64,000 nucleotides of DNA from CANMXU01 sp052030545 (lineage in GTDB: Bacteria; Pseudomonadota; Gammaproteobacteria; Enterobacterales; Alteromonadaceae): NCBI RefSeq assembly GCF_052030545.1, contig NZ_JBPDIH010000014.1:31484-95483 (forward strand). Reading direction: 5' to 3'. The notes under the pieces were generated by a model that saw only the letters and a list, made by a program, of their open reading frames with translations, was not told where the DNA came from and did no database searches. A program made the translations under genes and the position numbers. Shown here piece by piece: positions 9,701-18,411 of the stretch (position 1 is the stretch's first letter; every line of letters begins with the position of its first letter).

Positions 9701-11618
9701 TACCTGTGTTGGTGTCGGTGACATGGCTGGTGATGTGTTTGGTAACGGTATGTTGTTATCTAAACATATTCGTCTACAAGCTGCGTTTAACCATATGCAT
9801 ATATTCATTGACCCAGATCCAGATGCCGCAAGTACCTATAAAGAGCGTGAGCGTTTGTTTAATTTACCGGGCTGTAGCTGGGAAGATTACAATAAAAAGC
9901 TGATTTCTGAAGGCGGCGCTATTTTTAATCGTTCAGCCAAGTCAATTAAACTGACTCCGCAAATTAAAAAAATGTTGGGTACACAAAAACAAAACATGGC
10001 GCCAAATGAGCTAATTCAAGCACTGCTTACTATGAAAGTTGACCTGCTGTGGAATGGCGGTATCGGCACCTATGTTAAAGGCTCTAGTGAAAGTCATGCA
10101 GAAGTAGGGGATCGTGCAAACGATTCACTACGTATCAATGGTAACCAATTACAAGCGAAAGTTGTTGGTGAAGGTGGCAACCTAGGCTTAACTCAATTAG
10201 GTCGCATTGAATTTGCTGCCAATGGTGGCCGTATAAACTCTGACTCAGTGGATAACGTTGGTGGCGTAGATTGTTCAGATAATGAAGTTAACATTAAAAT
10301 TTTATTAAATGGCTTAGTACAAAACGGCGATCTTACGGTTAAGCAGCGTAATAAATTACTTTACGATATGACCGATGAAGTGTCTGAAATTGTATTGCTT
10401 GACTGTTACCGTCAAACGCATTCGTTGTCGATCACCGCGATGCGTGGCGTTAACCAATTAAATGAACAAGTTCGCTTTATTCATGAATTAGAACGCACAG
10501 GGAAACTCGATCGCGCGTTAGAATTTATTCCTAACGATGATGAAATTGCGGAACGTTTGGCTAAAGGCAAAGGCTTAACTCGTCCAGAACTTTCAGTATT
10601 ATTAGCGTATAGCAAAATGGTACTAAAAGAAGACTTAGTTTGTGCTGAAATTACTAAAAACCCGTACCATGATCGTTTATTAATAAATTCATTCCCTGAG
10701 CAATTAAAACAAAATTATCAAGATCAGATGCAAGAGCATCCGCTACGTGCAGAAATAATTGCCACGCGTTTAGCCAATAATATTGGTAACGATATGGGCT
10801 TTAATTTCATTAATCGTATGCAGGAAGAAACAGGTGCTTCGGTTGCTGAAATTGCTAATTGTTATACAATTGCTAGCGAAGTGTTTGAATTATCAGATGT
10901 TTGGCAACAAATTACAGCCTTAGACAACAAAATATCAACGCTAATTCAAACGGAAATGTTGTTCCAACTACGTCGCACAGTAAGACGTGCTACCCGTTGG
11001 TTTATCAGACATCGCAACAAAGCACATGATATTCAGCAAACTATCGACTTTTATCGTCCAACCTTTGTTTCTTTATCTAAGAAGTTAAATAAATTCTTAG
11101 TTGCAGATGAAGTTAAGCAATTAGAGCGTATTGAAAAAGACCTTACCAATAATGGTGTACCTAAGACTGTAGCAGTGCGTATTTCACAACTTAGTTCGCT
11201 ATTCCCTGTAATGGATATTGCCGATATTGCAGCAAGCGATGAAAGAGATGCAGACTTTATTGCCGGTTTATACTTTAAACTCGGTGTACGTTTAGACTTA
11301 CATTGGTTCTTAGATCAAATCACTGGCCAAGCCGTTTCAAACCATTGGCAAGCACTAGCAAGAGCTTCATTTAGAGAAGAGCTTGACTGGCAGCAACGCT
11401 CGCTAACGCAAGTGGTTCTGCGTTGCCATTGCACGGCAGATCAAACTGAAATTGACGGTGTATTAGATAAGTGGATTGAAACCAATGAGCCGGCTTTAGC
11501 ACGTTGGATACATGTTTTAGCTGACTTTAGAATTGGTCAAACGCACGAGTTTGCGAAATTCTCAGTAGCACTTCGTGAACTAATGCTATTAAGTTTAAAT
11601 TGCGATCCGTCTAGATAG
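6768..11618 (+). CDS. gdhB: NAD-specific glutamate dehydrogenase, large (180 kDa) class
   Basis: A 1,616-residue protein, the usual size of the bacterial GDH-180 (GDH2) family. It oxidatively deaminates glutamate to 2-oxoglutarate and ammonium with NAD+, feeding amino-acid carbon into the TCA cycle. The long N-terminal half carries ACT-like regulatory segments. The catalytic core follows, with the substrate-binding segment VPVGAKGGFVCK near residues 843-854 and the NAD-binding GVGDMAGDVFGNGML near 981-995, then a long helical C-terminal domain. The start is supported by AAGGAAAA just upstream. It stands alone, with its own terminator. Confidence 0.95.
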   Translation: MALVDGLPSVILKNVAQLIQQKVPSDTAPLVEQFADLLYRNISNVDISHRNDSDMYGATLSLWNSLNAHQDDEPVIKVFNPQVAKHGWKSSHTVIEVIVKDMPFLVNSLRIALSRLGLFPHLMLNCPLRIVRDKNKQISQLSTAADKKIKSTSAETVFFIEIDRQSEQSVLDNIAQELLSVVSDVSLTVSDWQPMSKRLKDIIGDIKKAKLPCSDSEKKNSVEFLEWILNNNFTLMGYRSYDVKTLKGDMALQANVKSSLGLMKQSKGTSERRMSGLSQSAREIALGDNLLILTKTNSRSRVHRPAHLDYIGIKRFDNEGNIVGEERFVGLFGSAYYTNSALNIPLIKAKVKAVCEASGFAEGVHAYKTLINILETYPRDEILQTSVKELLQNVLGILQMQERDYTGLFIRRDAFDRFYSCMVYVPRERYNTELRIQTQKLLQEALGSDKEVEFTTYFSESVQARTHYIVRVNSTKADVNVKEIEKNLNEAARSWDDKLAGALNSHKGEAQGKALSRKYVNFPQAYKDEVLPGSAIVDIEKLEAIDHNNNLEMLFYQPQEEKAGSRFVKLKLFHSGEPLHLSDVLPILENFGLRVIGESPYAVKTNDGETHWILDFSMLLTGDGQFNLEIVQSLFQEAFAKVWAGDLEDDGFNRLILGAELNGREVSILRAFAKYERQIGGTFSQSYIEDTFARYPDIAKLLIKVFNLRFDPKGKATAKAKSKLDEEIESSLDNVANLDDDRIIRRFVEMIHATIRTNYFQPDPEKGDKPYISFKILPENISEVPLPLPKFEIFVYSPQIEGVHLRGGKVARGGLRWSDRREDFRTEVLGLVKAQQVKNTVIVPVGAKGGFVCKQLPEGGSHQEIFEAGKECYRTFIRGLLDITDNIVNGEIVPPQDVVRIDEDDPYLVVAADKGTATFSDIANSISEEYNFWMGDAFASGGSVGYDHKGMGITAKGAWESVKRHFREMDIDCQTTDFTCVGVGDMAGDVFGNGMLLSKHIRLQAAFNHMHIFIDPDPDAASTYKERERLFNLPGCSWEDYNKKLISEGGAIFNRSAKSIKLTPQIKKMLGTQKQNMAPNELIQALLTMKVDLLWNGGIGTYVKGSSESHAEVGDRANDSLRINGNQLQAKVVGEGGNLGLTQLGRIEFAANGGRINSDSVDNVGGVDCSDNEVNIKILLNGLVQNGDLTVKQRNKLLYDMTDEVSEIVLLDCYRQTHSLSITAMRGVNQLNEQVRFIHELERTGKLDRALEFIPNDDEIAERLAKGKGLTRPELSVLLAYSKMVLKEDLVCAEITKNPYHDRLLINSFPEQLKQNYQDQMQEHPLRAEIIATRLANNIGNDMGFNFINRMQEETGASVAEIANCYTIASEVFELSDVWQQITALDNKISTLIQTEMLFQLRRTVRRATRWFIRHRNKAHDIQQTIDFYRPTFVSLSKKLNKFLVADEVKQLERIEKDLTNNGVPKTVAVRISQLSSLFPVMDIADIAASDERDADFIAGLYFKLGVRLDLHWFLDQITGQAVSNHWQALARASFREELDWQQRSLTQVVLRCHCTADQTEIDGVLDKWIETNEPALARWIHVLADFRIGQTHEFAKFSVALRELMLLSLNCDPSR

Positions 11619-11684
11619 CTTAATGCAAAGTTTATTTGCATCAGTTTGTTATCTGAACTTTCGCGACATAAACTAAGCTGATAA

Positions 11685-11712
11685 AATCCTCGCAAAGCGG
11701 GGATTTTTTTTA
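11685..11712 (+). terminator. Rho-independent terminator after gdhB
   Basis: AATCCTCGC (11685-11693) pairs with GCGGGGATT (11697-11705), with one T-G wobble and an AAA loop, followed by a run of T. Confidence 0.8.
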
Positions 11713-11753
11713 TCCGTTACCGTCCATTTTGTAATTTTAACCACAGAGGTATT

Positions 11754-12764
11754 ATGTTTTATTCAGCTATTCGAAAGGTGCTCTTTCAATTTGACCCCGA
11801 AACTATTCATGAAATTACTATTAAAGGACTAAAAGCGACGGGTAGTTCACCTCTTAATTTATTTTATAAAAAGAAATTAGCGCAAAAGCCCGTTAACGTT
11901 ATGGGCATTGAATTTCCAAACCCTGTAGGTCTTGCCGCTGGTTTAGATAAAAATGGTGAATGTATTAATGCCTTTTCTGCAATGGGCTTTGGCTTTGTTG
12001 AGGTGGGTACAGTAACACCTCGCCCTCAACCGGGTAATGATAAACCTAGAATTTTCCGTATTGTTGAAAAAAATGCCATTATCAACCGCATGGGTTTTAA
12101 CAACAAAGGCGTCGACTATTTGGTTGACCAAGTTAAAAAAGCCAATTTTAAAGGCGTTTTAGGTATTAATATTGGTAAAAATAAAGATACCCCAGAAGAA
12201 AATGCCAAAGACGATTACATTCACTGTATGCGTAAAGTGTACGACTTCGCCAGCTATATTACGGTCAATATTTCTTCACCTAACACGCCAGGTTTACGCT
12301 CACTTCAGTACGGTGATGCATTAAACGAACTATTGTCTGCATTAAAAGCGGAACAAAAAACATTAGCACAACAATACGGTAAGTACATTCCAGTTGCTGT
12401 TAAAATTGCCCCTGATTTGTCGAAAGAAGAAATTGACTCTATTGCTCAATCGCTGATTGATAATGAAATTGATGGTGTTATTGCAACCAATACTACCTTA
12501 TCACGTGAAGGGGTTGAAGGGCAGCAACACGGTGATGAACAAGGTGGTTTAAGTGGTGCTCCGGTGACAGAAAAAAGCACAGAGGTGATTAAACTATTAT
12601 CGTCTGCGTTGGGTGGCAAGTTACCGATTATTGGTGTTGGCGGTATTATGAGCGCACAAGATGCAAAAGATAAGCTCGCTGCTGGCGCCTCAGTTGTTCA
12701 GCTATATTCTGGCTTCATTTATGGTGGCCCTGACTTAGTTGCCGACATCGTTAACGCTATTTAA
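11754..12764 (+). CDS. pyrD: Dihydroorotate dehydrogenase (quinone), class 2
   Basis: A 336-residue flavoprotein of the class 2 family (E. coli PyrD is also 336). It oxidises dihydroorotate to orotate in pyrimidine synthesis and passes electrons to the quinone pool at the inner membrane. Visible motifs: FMN-binding NPVGLAAGLDKNGE, VEVGTVTPRPQPGNDKPR, NRMGFNN, the class 2 catalytic-serine segment NISSPNTPGLRSLQYGD and the terminal phosphate-binding segment GVGGIMSAQDA with YSGFIYGGP. The amphipathic N-terminus fits membrane association. The gene is flanked by terminators on both sides, so it is monocistronic. Confidence 0.97.
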   Translation: MFYSAIRKVLFQFDPETIHEITIKGLKATGSSPLNLFYKKKLAQKPVNVMGIEFPNPVGLAAGLDKNGECINAFSAMGFGFVEVGTVTPRPQPGNDKPRIFRIVEKNAIINRMGFNNKGVDYLVDQVKKANFKGVLGINIGKNKDTPEENAKDDYIHCMRKVYDFASYITVNISSPNTPGLRSLQYGDALNELLSALKAEQKTLAQQYGKYIPVAVKIAPDLSKEEIDSIAQSLIDNEIDGVIATNTTLSREGVEGQQHGDEQGGLSGAPVTEKSTEVIKLLSSALGGKLPIIGVGGIMSAQDAKDKLAAGASVVQLYSGFIYGGPDLVADIVNAI

Positions 12765-12802
12765 TTTTAGTATTTTAAAAATATCTAATTTTGTATTCAA
12801 AT

Positions 12803-12850
12803 AATGCCAGTTAGCACAAACATAAAGTTTGTCTGAACTGGCATTTTTTA
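12803..12850 (+). terminator. Rho-independent terminator after pyrD
   Basis: ATGCCAGTT (12803-12811) pairs with AACTGGCAT (12836-12844), with an inner ACAAAC/GTTTGT stem, followed by TTTTT. Confidence 0.85.
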
Positions 12851-13060
12851 TAACCTATCCTCAATAACTTATCTTGTTTGATATCCATTAACGTAAATTT
12901 TTCACTGCAGATTTAGCGTGTTTAATTGCTAATTTTTGCCTATTTTCATCTCATAATATCGAACGACTGCTTTACGTAACTCGTACTTTTTTCAACTAAA
13001 CTTAGTTTTGCTAGTAGTAAATTATGGCAGTCGTTTTCTCATTTTTTAGTTGAGGAGTGT

Positions 13061-15301
13061 ATGATGATCAAGAGGATTTTATATCGAATAATTTTAATTA
13101 CCGTTGCCTTGGTTATTGTTTTAGTTGGCGCAAGCTTACTGTATTTTAACAAAGAAAAAGCAAGTTTTGATTTTAGACAAGTCAAAGCAATAGCCCCAAC
13201 GTCTGACAGTTATTTATTAACCGTCGATACCCACATAAGCAACAGCATAAGGCCAGCTGAAACTTTTAACTTTCCTATTGCGCTTGGTCAACAAGGGCCT
13301 AATGAAAGTCTGTACTCTGGCCCGTTACAATACCCTTTTTATTGTATGACCTTAAATACAGACCTTGGCCAACCTAATGTTGATAACCAATTAGGTTATG
13401 GTGTACCTGTTTATCAATCGATTGAATCAAAAGATAAAATAATCGGTTACAGTAAGGATTGCGGCGCCAATTCTCGCTTAAACTATTATGGTGTTAACGA
13501 GCAAAAAAACATCGTTAAGTTAATAGAAGAAAAGTTAACCAATAAAGAAATTGCCCAGCAATACATTTTGGATGAAAAGCTGCTCGGCATCTTTCGGGTT
13601 GAGCAGGGCACGATTAATCGCTTTATTTATACGTTGATCATGCCAATTACCTTATCAGAAGTTGGCGACAGGTTAGCGCAATCGCAATGGAATAAACGTT
13701 TAATTTATCAATTCAACGGCGGCTCTGGTATTGGCTATCGGCAAGGGAAACAAAAGCACAGCAAGGTGCTGAAAAGACAAGTTGAGCAACTGCTCGATGG
13801 CTATGCGGTTATCAGCTCAAGTGGCAATCGCACCAGTTATACTTACAACATGTTGTTAGCAGAAGATACTGCCAGACGAGTAAAAAAACAATTCACCAGT
13901 TTATATGGGCAGCCGTTATATACCGTTGGCATTGGCGGCTCTGGTGGTGGTTTGGCGCAATACCTTATTGCGCAAAACAGCACCGGTATTTTAGACGGTC
14001 TCATTCCACTTTATTCATACCCAGATATGATCACCCAAACGACTTATGCGCTCGATTGTGATTTACTTAATAATTATTTTACCTTTCGTGCCGATAAGCG
14101 CTCAGCTTGGTTAGACTGGCAAAAACGTCGTCAAATCGAAGGCATGAATGCCACTAACGATTTTCCGCAACGAGCCGCTTACCTGCAGCCAATGAATCAA
14201 ATTATGGCCGGTTTTGTTCCTTCATTACCCAAAGGCAATAGTGAATGCATTAATGGCTATTTTGGTTTATCAAGTTTTATCAATAACCCGAAACAGGGCT
14301 TTATTCGAGAGTTTTTTCACCCTAAGGTAAGTGAGCAAGTTAAATGGAGTTATTGGCAAGATTTAAAAGCGATTTTGGGTACTGACAAGCAAGGTTATGG
14401 CTTAAGTACGTGGGACAATGTTGGCGTGCAATACGGTTTAAAGGCCCTGATAAATAATACCATTTCTTTTGAAGAGTTTTTTGATATTAATGAAAAGATA
14501 GGCAGTTGGAAGCCACAGCAACAAATGGTAAAAGAGTCTATCTTCACGCCGTTTGGTCGTAAAATTCCATTATGGTTATCGTTATGGGGAAACAATAACA
14601 TAACTGAGGGGGATGATGGCGTTGCACCACGTCATCAAGGATCCATTAGCGCGATGCAAGCAGCTTATCGCTGGGGACAAGTCTTTATTGGTAAGGTCGA
14701 CTTGCCTATTCTTGATGTGCGGCATTATTTAGAAGATGAACTCGACATGCATCATATCTCAGCTTCGTTTTATAGCCGTTTACGTATTGAAAAAGCAAAC
14801 GGTCACGCAATAAATCATGTTATTTGGATTGCCGATAAAAACTATAATCCCGCACATCTAGCCTTCAAAGTCATGGACGAATGGTTACTTGCCCTAAGAG
14901 ATAAGCAGCAGCTTGCTTCACAGTCGTTAAACCAAGAAACTGAGCCGTTATCTAAAAACACAGTTGAGAGTAAGCCAGAGTACCTTAATGATGCTTGTTT
15001 TGACGCTTCAGGTGCGATAATTGCGCAGGGTAACAACGTTTGGAATGGTAGCTGGAATAATAAAGCTGACGGAAAATGCCATCAATTATTTCCAATGTAC
15101 AGCACAAGCCGAATTCAAGCAGGTAGCCGGTGGGCAGGAGATTTATTTAAATGCCAATTAATCAGCATAGAAAGCGCGATTCAAAAAGGTATTTACGGCA
15201 AGCTCGATTTAACGCCGTACTTGGCAAGGTTAAAACAAATATTTCCTGACGGTGTTTGTGATTATCAACAAGTAGATGTTGGTAGGCCTGCCAATATTTA
15301 A
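13061..15301 (+). CDS. DUF6351-like alpha/beta-hydrolase-type protein, membrane-anchored
   Basis: A 746-residue protein with an uncleaved-looking N-terminal membrane segment (about residues 7-28) and a large extracytoplasmic part. It shows YQFNGGSGIGYRQG (about 220-233), then YAVISSSGNRTS, then the elbow-like GIGGSGGGLAQYLIAQ with Ser294, then DGLIPLYSYPDM. This order resembles the DUF6351 family, which looks like an alpha/beta hydrolase related to tannase or polyester-hydrolase proteins. Catalytic Asp and His cannot be assigned by eye, although HHIS and GHAINH near the C-terminus are candidates. No partner genes are adjacent. The substrate is unknown; a secreted ester or oligomer hydrolase is the most I would infer. 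Confidence 0.6.
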   Translation: MMIKRILYRIILITVALVIVLVGASLLYFNKEKASFDFRQVKAIAPTSDSYLLTVDTHISNSIRPAETFNFPIALGQQGPNESLYSGPLQYPFYCMTLNTDLGQPNVDNQLGYGVPVYQSIESKDKIIGYSKDCGANSRLNYYGVNEQKNIVKLIEEKLTNKEIAQQYILDEKLLGIFRVEQGTINRFIYTLIMPITLSEVGDRLAQSQWNKRLIYQFNGGSGIGYRQGKQKHSKVLKRQVEQLLDGYAVISSSGNRTSYTYNMLLAEDTARRVKKQFTSLYGQPLYTVGIGGSGGGLAQYLIAQNSTGILDGLIPLYSYPDMITQTTYALDCDLLNNYFTFRADKRSAWLDWQKRRQIEGMNATNDFPQRAAYLQPMNQIMAGFVPSLPKGNSECINGYFGLSSFINNPKQGFIREFFHPKVSEQVKWSYWQDLKAILGTDKQGYGLSTWDNVGVQYGLKALINNTISFEEFFDINEKIGSWKPQQQMVKESIFTPFGRKIPLWLSLWGNNNITEGDDGVAPRHQGSISAMQAAYRWGQVFIGKVDLPILDVRHYLEDELDMHHISASFYSRLRIEKANGHAINHVIWIADKNYNPAHLAFKVMDEWLLALRDKQQLASQSLNQETEPLSKNTVESKPEYLNDACFDASGAIIAQGNNVWNGSWNNKADGKCHQLFPMYSTSRIQAGSRWAGDLFKCQLISIESAIQKGIYGKLDLTPYLARLKQIFPDGVCDYQQVDVGRPANI

Positions 15302-15343
15302 ACGTTATTAATATTTAAAGCTATTAGTATTTAAACACTATTA

Positions 15344-15378
15344 ACTACCGCGAATTATCATTAATAAAGCGCGGTAGT
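15344..15378. terminator. Hairpin between convergent genes
   Basis: ACTACCGCG (15344-15352) and CGCGGTAGT (15370-15378) form a perfect 9-bp stem with a 17-nt loop between the convergent hydrolase and rnhA genes. It lacks a strong T run on either strand, so it could be a weak bidirectional terminator. Confidence 0.5.
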
Positions 15379-15388
15379 GTTTGCTAGC

Positions 15389-16186
15389 TTAGCCAGATTC
15401 CATGGCAAGAATGGCTTTAATATTCAAGTTTTCTTGGAATTGAACAAACGACTTTTCGTGTTGACTACGTGCGTAAACGGCCATGCGATCAGAGAGTTCA
15501 TTGCCTTCAATATTGGCGTGGCCTTTGACATGTGAAACCTTCAAGTTGGTTTTTATCTGTTGATAAAGGTTAAAACAGGCTTGCACCAATTCAGGATTTT
15601 TAATGGCTTCACCATTGGCTTTTTTCCAGCCTTTTTTCTGCCAACCTGTTGCCCATTTGGTCACACAATCAATCGAGTATTTTGAATCAGACAGCACTTG
15701 CACATTCAAGCCTTGGCTAATGTAGTTTTGCGCTAATTTAAACGCTTCTAATAAACCATTTAGCTCTGCGGTATTGTTGGTACCATTTGCGTTATATAAA
15801 CCATACCAGAGCGCTTTCAGCTCGCTTTTATGGTAAATCGCTATACCGGTGCCAGACTTGCCTGGGTTAGGAGAACAAGCGCCGTCACAATAAATGTTAA
15901 CGTCTGCATCGTTACTGGCATGATAACTCGAACTTTTACTCGATGTTTTACTAGTGCTGGTTGAGCTGCCGCCTGTTGTGCTTTTACTGCCTTGGCCTTT
16001 TTCTAGCGAGCGTTTCATTAATGCACGCGTATAAGTCGATTGAAAAGCAAGCTCAGCTTCTTGTTTGGAATTAAAGCCCATAAATTGAGCATCAGCACGC
16101 CCTTGAGTATGAGATTGTACTTCTGCCCAGGTATCAAAAACGCCGGTTTGAGCGCCTTTCCAGACCACATAATGTTTTTTAGCCAT
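15389..16186 (-). CDS. rnhA: Ribonuclease HI with N-terminal hybrid-binding (viroplasmin-like) domain
   Basis: A 265-residue protein in two parts. Residues 1-50 form the RNase H hybrid-binding domain (KKHYVVWKGAQTGVFDTWAE, with a GFNSKQEAELAF helix). A Ser/Lys/Thr-rich linker runs to about residue 88, then comes the RNase H core. The catalytic acidic residues are visible in VNIYCDGACSPNPG, NTAELNGLLEA, VLSDSKYSID and GNELSDRMA. It removes RNA from RNA-DNA hybrids. It lies 15 nt downstream of xthA on the same strand, so the two nucleases probably form an operon. The gene is longer than E. coli rnhA (155 residues) because of the extra domain. Confidence 0.93.
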   Translation of the reverse strand: MAKKHYVVWKGAQTGVFDTWAEVQSHTQGRADAQFMGFNSKQEAELAFQSTYTRALMKRSLEKGQGSKSTTGGSSTSTSKTSSKSSSYHASNDADVNIYCDGACSPNPGKSGTGIAIYHKSELKALWYGLYNANGTNNTAELNGLLEAFKLAQNYISQGLNVQVLSDSKYSIDCVTKWATGWQKKGWKKANGEAIKNPELVQACFNLYQQIKTNLKVSHVKGHANIEGNELSDRMAVYARSQHEKSFVQFQENLNIKAILAMESG

Positions 16187-16201
16187 AATGATTACTCAAT
16201 A

Positions 16202-17011
16202 TTACTCAGCAAAAGTGGACCAAATTGGCGCATGATCAGACGGCTTTTCAATGCCACGTAATTCATAGTCAACATCAGACTCGACACAAGTTCCTGCCAA
16301 GGTATTTGTTGCCAAAATTACGTCTATTCGCAGGCCGCGGTTGTCAGGAAAGCCTTTTGAACGATAATCAAACCAAGAATAGCGCTCTTCACGCGTTGGG
16401 TGCAATTCTCTAAAAGTATCTTTAAAGCCCCAATCCATAAGTGTTTTTAACCATTCACGTTCTTCCGGTTGAAAACTACATTTTCCCGTTTTTAACCAAC
16501 GTTTTCGGTTCGGCTCACCAATGCCAATATCAAGGTCGGTTGGCGAAATATTAATATCGCCCATGACAACAATATTCTCTTCTGGGCTATGGTGATCATT
16601 TAAGTAACTCATCAAGTCCTTATAAAACTGACGCTTGTAAGGATATTTTGTTTCATGCGCGATATTGTCACCTTGTGGGAAATAACCGTTTAATACCGTG
16701 ACTTTTTCACCAGCACTGTTGGTAGTTTCCACCATAATCATGCGTTTTTGTGCATCTTCATTATCAGTTGGAAAACCTTTAATTACTTTATCTGCCGGCT
16801 TTTTACATAGCATAGCGACGCCGTAGTGGGCTTTTTGGCCATGAAAATAAACCTGATAACCCATAGCTTCAACGTCAGCTAGTGGAAAGGCTTCATCGTG
16901 AACTTTAATTTCTTGAAGGCCGATAATGTCTGGCGCGTGTTTGTCGATAATAGCCTGTAATTGATGAAGTCTGGCACGTAAGCCATTTATATTAAAAGAG
17001 ATTATTTTCAT
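16202..17011 (-). CDS. xthA: Exodeoxyribonuclease III
   Basis: A 269-residue protein (E. coli XthA is 268) of the exonuclease-endonuclease-phosphatase fold, acting as AP endonuclease and 3'-5' exonuclease in base-excision repair. Motifs in order: FNINGLRARLHQ (metal-ligand Asn), GLQEIKVHDEAFP (Glu), NGYFPQGDN, VMGDINISPTDLDIG (Asp/Asn), RIDVILAT and SDHAPIWSTF (catalytic Asp-His). It is first in a likely xthA-rnhA unit, reading away from the 537-nt gap that also carries the rstA-like promoter. Confidence 0.96.
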   Translation of the reverse strand: MKIISFNINGLRARLHQLQAIIDKHAPDIIGLQEIKVHDEAFPLADVEAMGYQVYFHGQKAHYGVAMLCKKPADKVIKGFPTDNEDAQKRMIMVETTNSAGEKVTVLNGYFPQGDNIAHETKYPYKRQFYKDLMSYLNDHHSPEENIVVMGDINISPTDLDIGIGEPNRKRWLKTGKCSFQPEEREWLKTLMDWGFKDTFRELHPTREERYSWFDYRSKGFPDNRGLRIDVILATNTLAGTCVESDVDYELRGIEKPSDHAPIWSTFAE

Positions 17012-17548
17012 AGGGTAAAATTTGCTTAATTAGTTGAGAAGGTAAAATCACATCGTTGTAGTGCTAGCGCAATACCTGTGTGCTTTATCGGCTTGTTGTG
17101 TGTCATGATAAAACAAAGCGAATAGTTTGTTAATGTCTTTATTTAAAAGAAAAATAAATAGTTTTTTAGCTAAGTTGAACTATGCTTTATTACGGAATTT
17201 AACCAAAGCATTAAGTGGTTTAGTTTTCGATTAATGCTCGTCTTATTTCTTTACAAATACAAAACAACTTTGCTGATAAAAAATGCGAAATGCTGATAAA
17301 AGCAAGAGAAAAATTTCAAAAATATAACAAAAATGCTGAAAATTGCGGCGTTCGGTAAATGTAATGAAATGTTTTATTACAGTATCACTATGTAATAAAT
17401 ATTGTTAAACAATTGTAGCTTGTTTAATCTAGAGCCATATCGTTAAAGATGAAAAAGAAATGTAATTATCTGAGTGCATTATAACGAAGAATGTTTCAGG
17501 TAATTTTATATAAATTTATGTAATTGTTTACATTGTAGGAGCAGTCCA
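17012..17548. promoter_or_regulatory. Divergent regulatory region with clustered TGTAA half-sites upstream of the rstA-like gene
   Basis: No gene is visible in this 537-nt AT-rich stretch. It carries TGTAA at 17360, 17391, 17461 and 17519, and TTACA at 17377 and 17528. ATGTAA-TTGT-TTACAT (17518-17533) is a perfect inverted repeat ending 15 nt before the response-regulator start. TGTAAC/TACAT half-sites resemble the RstA box of enterics, so autoregulation is a reasonable guess. An 11-bp direct repeat TGCTGATAAAA occurs at 17271 and 17291, 20 nt apart. Confidence 0.4.
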
Positions 17549-18265
17549 ATGACCAATAAAAATTCTTCAGTTAAAAAAATATTACTTGTTGAAGATGATC
17601 GCCAATTATCAGATCTAGTGTCTGATTTTTTAGAAAGTGAAGGTTACCACGTTAAACAAGAATTTCGTGGTGATAACGTTGCTAAGAAAGTACAGCAGTT
17701 TTCACCAGACTTAATTTTATTAGATATTATGTTACCAGGTAAAGACGGTTTCACAGTATGTAAAGAACTTCGTCCTACATTTAACGGCCCAATCTTAATG
17801 TTAACCGCTAAAGGTACCGACTTTGACCAAGTCTTAGGCTTAGAAATTGGTGCTGACGATTATGTTATAAAACCAGTAGAGCCTCGCGTATTACTTGCAC
17901 GTGTTAATGCATTATTACGCCGTGGTGAATTACCTCAAGACGGTAACGAAAAATCTGAGCTATCAATTGGTCAACTATATGTTAACCGTAGTTCGAGACA
18001 AGTTACTTTACATGAAGATTCAATTGACTTAACTAGCCAAGAGTTTGACTTGTTATGGTTATTAGCAAGCCGCGCTGGTGAAGTTCAAAACCGCGACTTT
18101 ATCTACAAAGCTGTCGTTGGTCGTGAATACGACGGACTGGATAGAAGTGTTGATGTACGTATTTCACGTTTACGTAAAAAATTACACGATAGTAATGAAA
18201 CACCATTTAGAATTAAAACTATTTGGGGCCAAGGTTATTTATTTGTTCCAGATGCTTGGAACTAA
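17549..18265 (+). CDS. OmpR-family response regulator, RstA-like
   Basis: A 238-residue two-domain regulator. The receiver domain (about 10-125) shows the acidic pair VEDD (residues 16-17), phosphoacceptor Asp59 in LILLDIMLPGKDGF, Thr86 and Lys108 (DDYVIKP). The C-terminal winged helix (about 140-235) includes LTSQEFDLLWLLASRAGEV, DVRISRLRKKL and IKTIWGQGYLF. Its closest remembered relative is RstA, sharing the LLDIMLPGKDG segment and the same spacing to its kinase. The start is supported by TAGGAG. It very likely pairs with the kinase gene beginning 147 nt downstream. The stimulus is unknown. Confidence 0.88.
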   Translation: MTNKNSSVKKILLVEDDRQLSDLVSDFLESEGYHVKQEFRGDNVAKKVQQFSPDLILLDIMLPGKDGFTVCKELRPTFNGPILMLTAKGTDFDQVLGLEIGADDYVIKPVEPRVLLARVNALLRRGELPQDGNEKSELSIGQLYVNRSSRQVTLHEDSIDLTSQEFDLLWLLASRAGEVQNRDFIYKAVVGREYDGLDRSVDVRISRLRKKLHDSNETPFRIKTIWGQGYLFVPDAWN

Positions 18266-18287
18266 ATTTACCGCTCAATAATTTAAG

Positions 18288-18347
18288 AAAAATTAGTTCA
18301 CCTGTTATTACTTGTAACTTGAGTAATTTAGGGGGACTAATTTTTTT
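18288..18347 (+). terminator. Hairpin between response regulator and kinase genes
   Basis: AAAAATTAGT (18288-18297) pairs with ACTAATTTTT (18336-18345), with an inner ATTACT/AGTAAT stem and two further T. It could act as a partial terminator that lowers kinase expression relative to the regulator. Confidence 0.45.
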
Positions 18348-18411
18348 GTATATGGGATAAAATAAAATATATTAAACTTTATTCCTCCAATGTGTTGTCA
18401 AAGGGTGTTAT

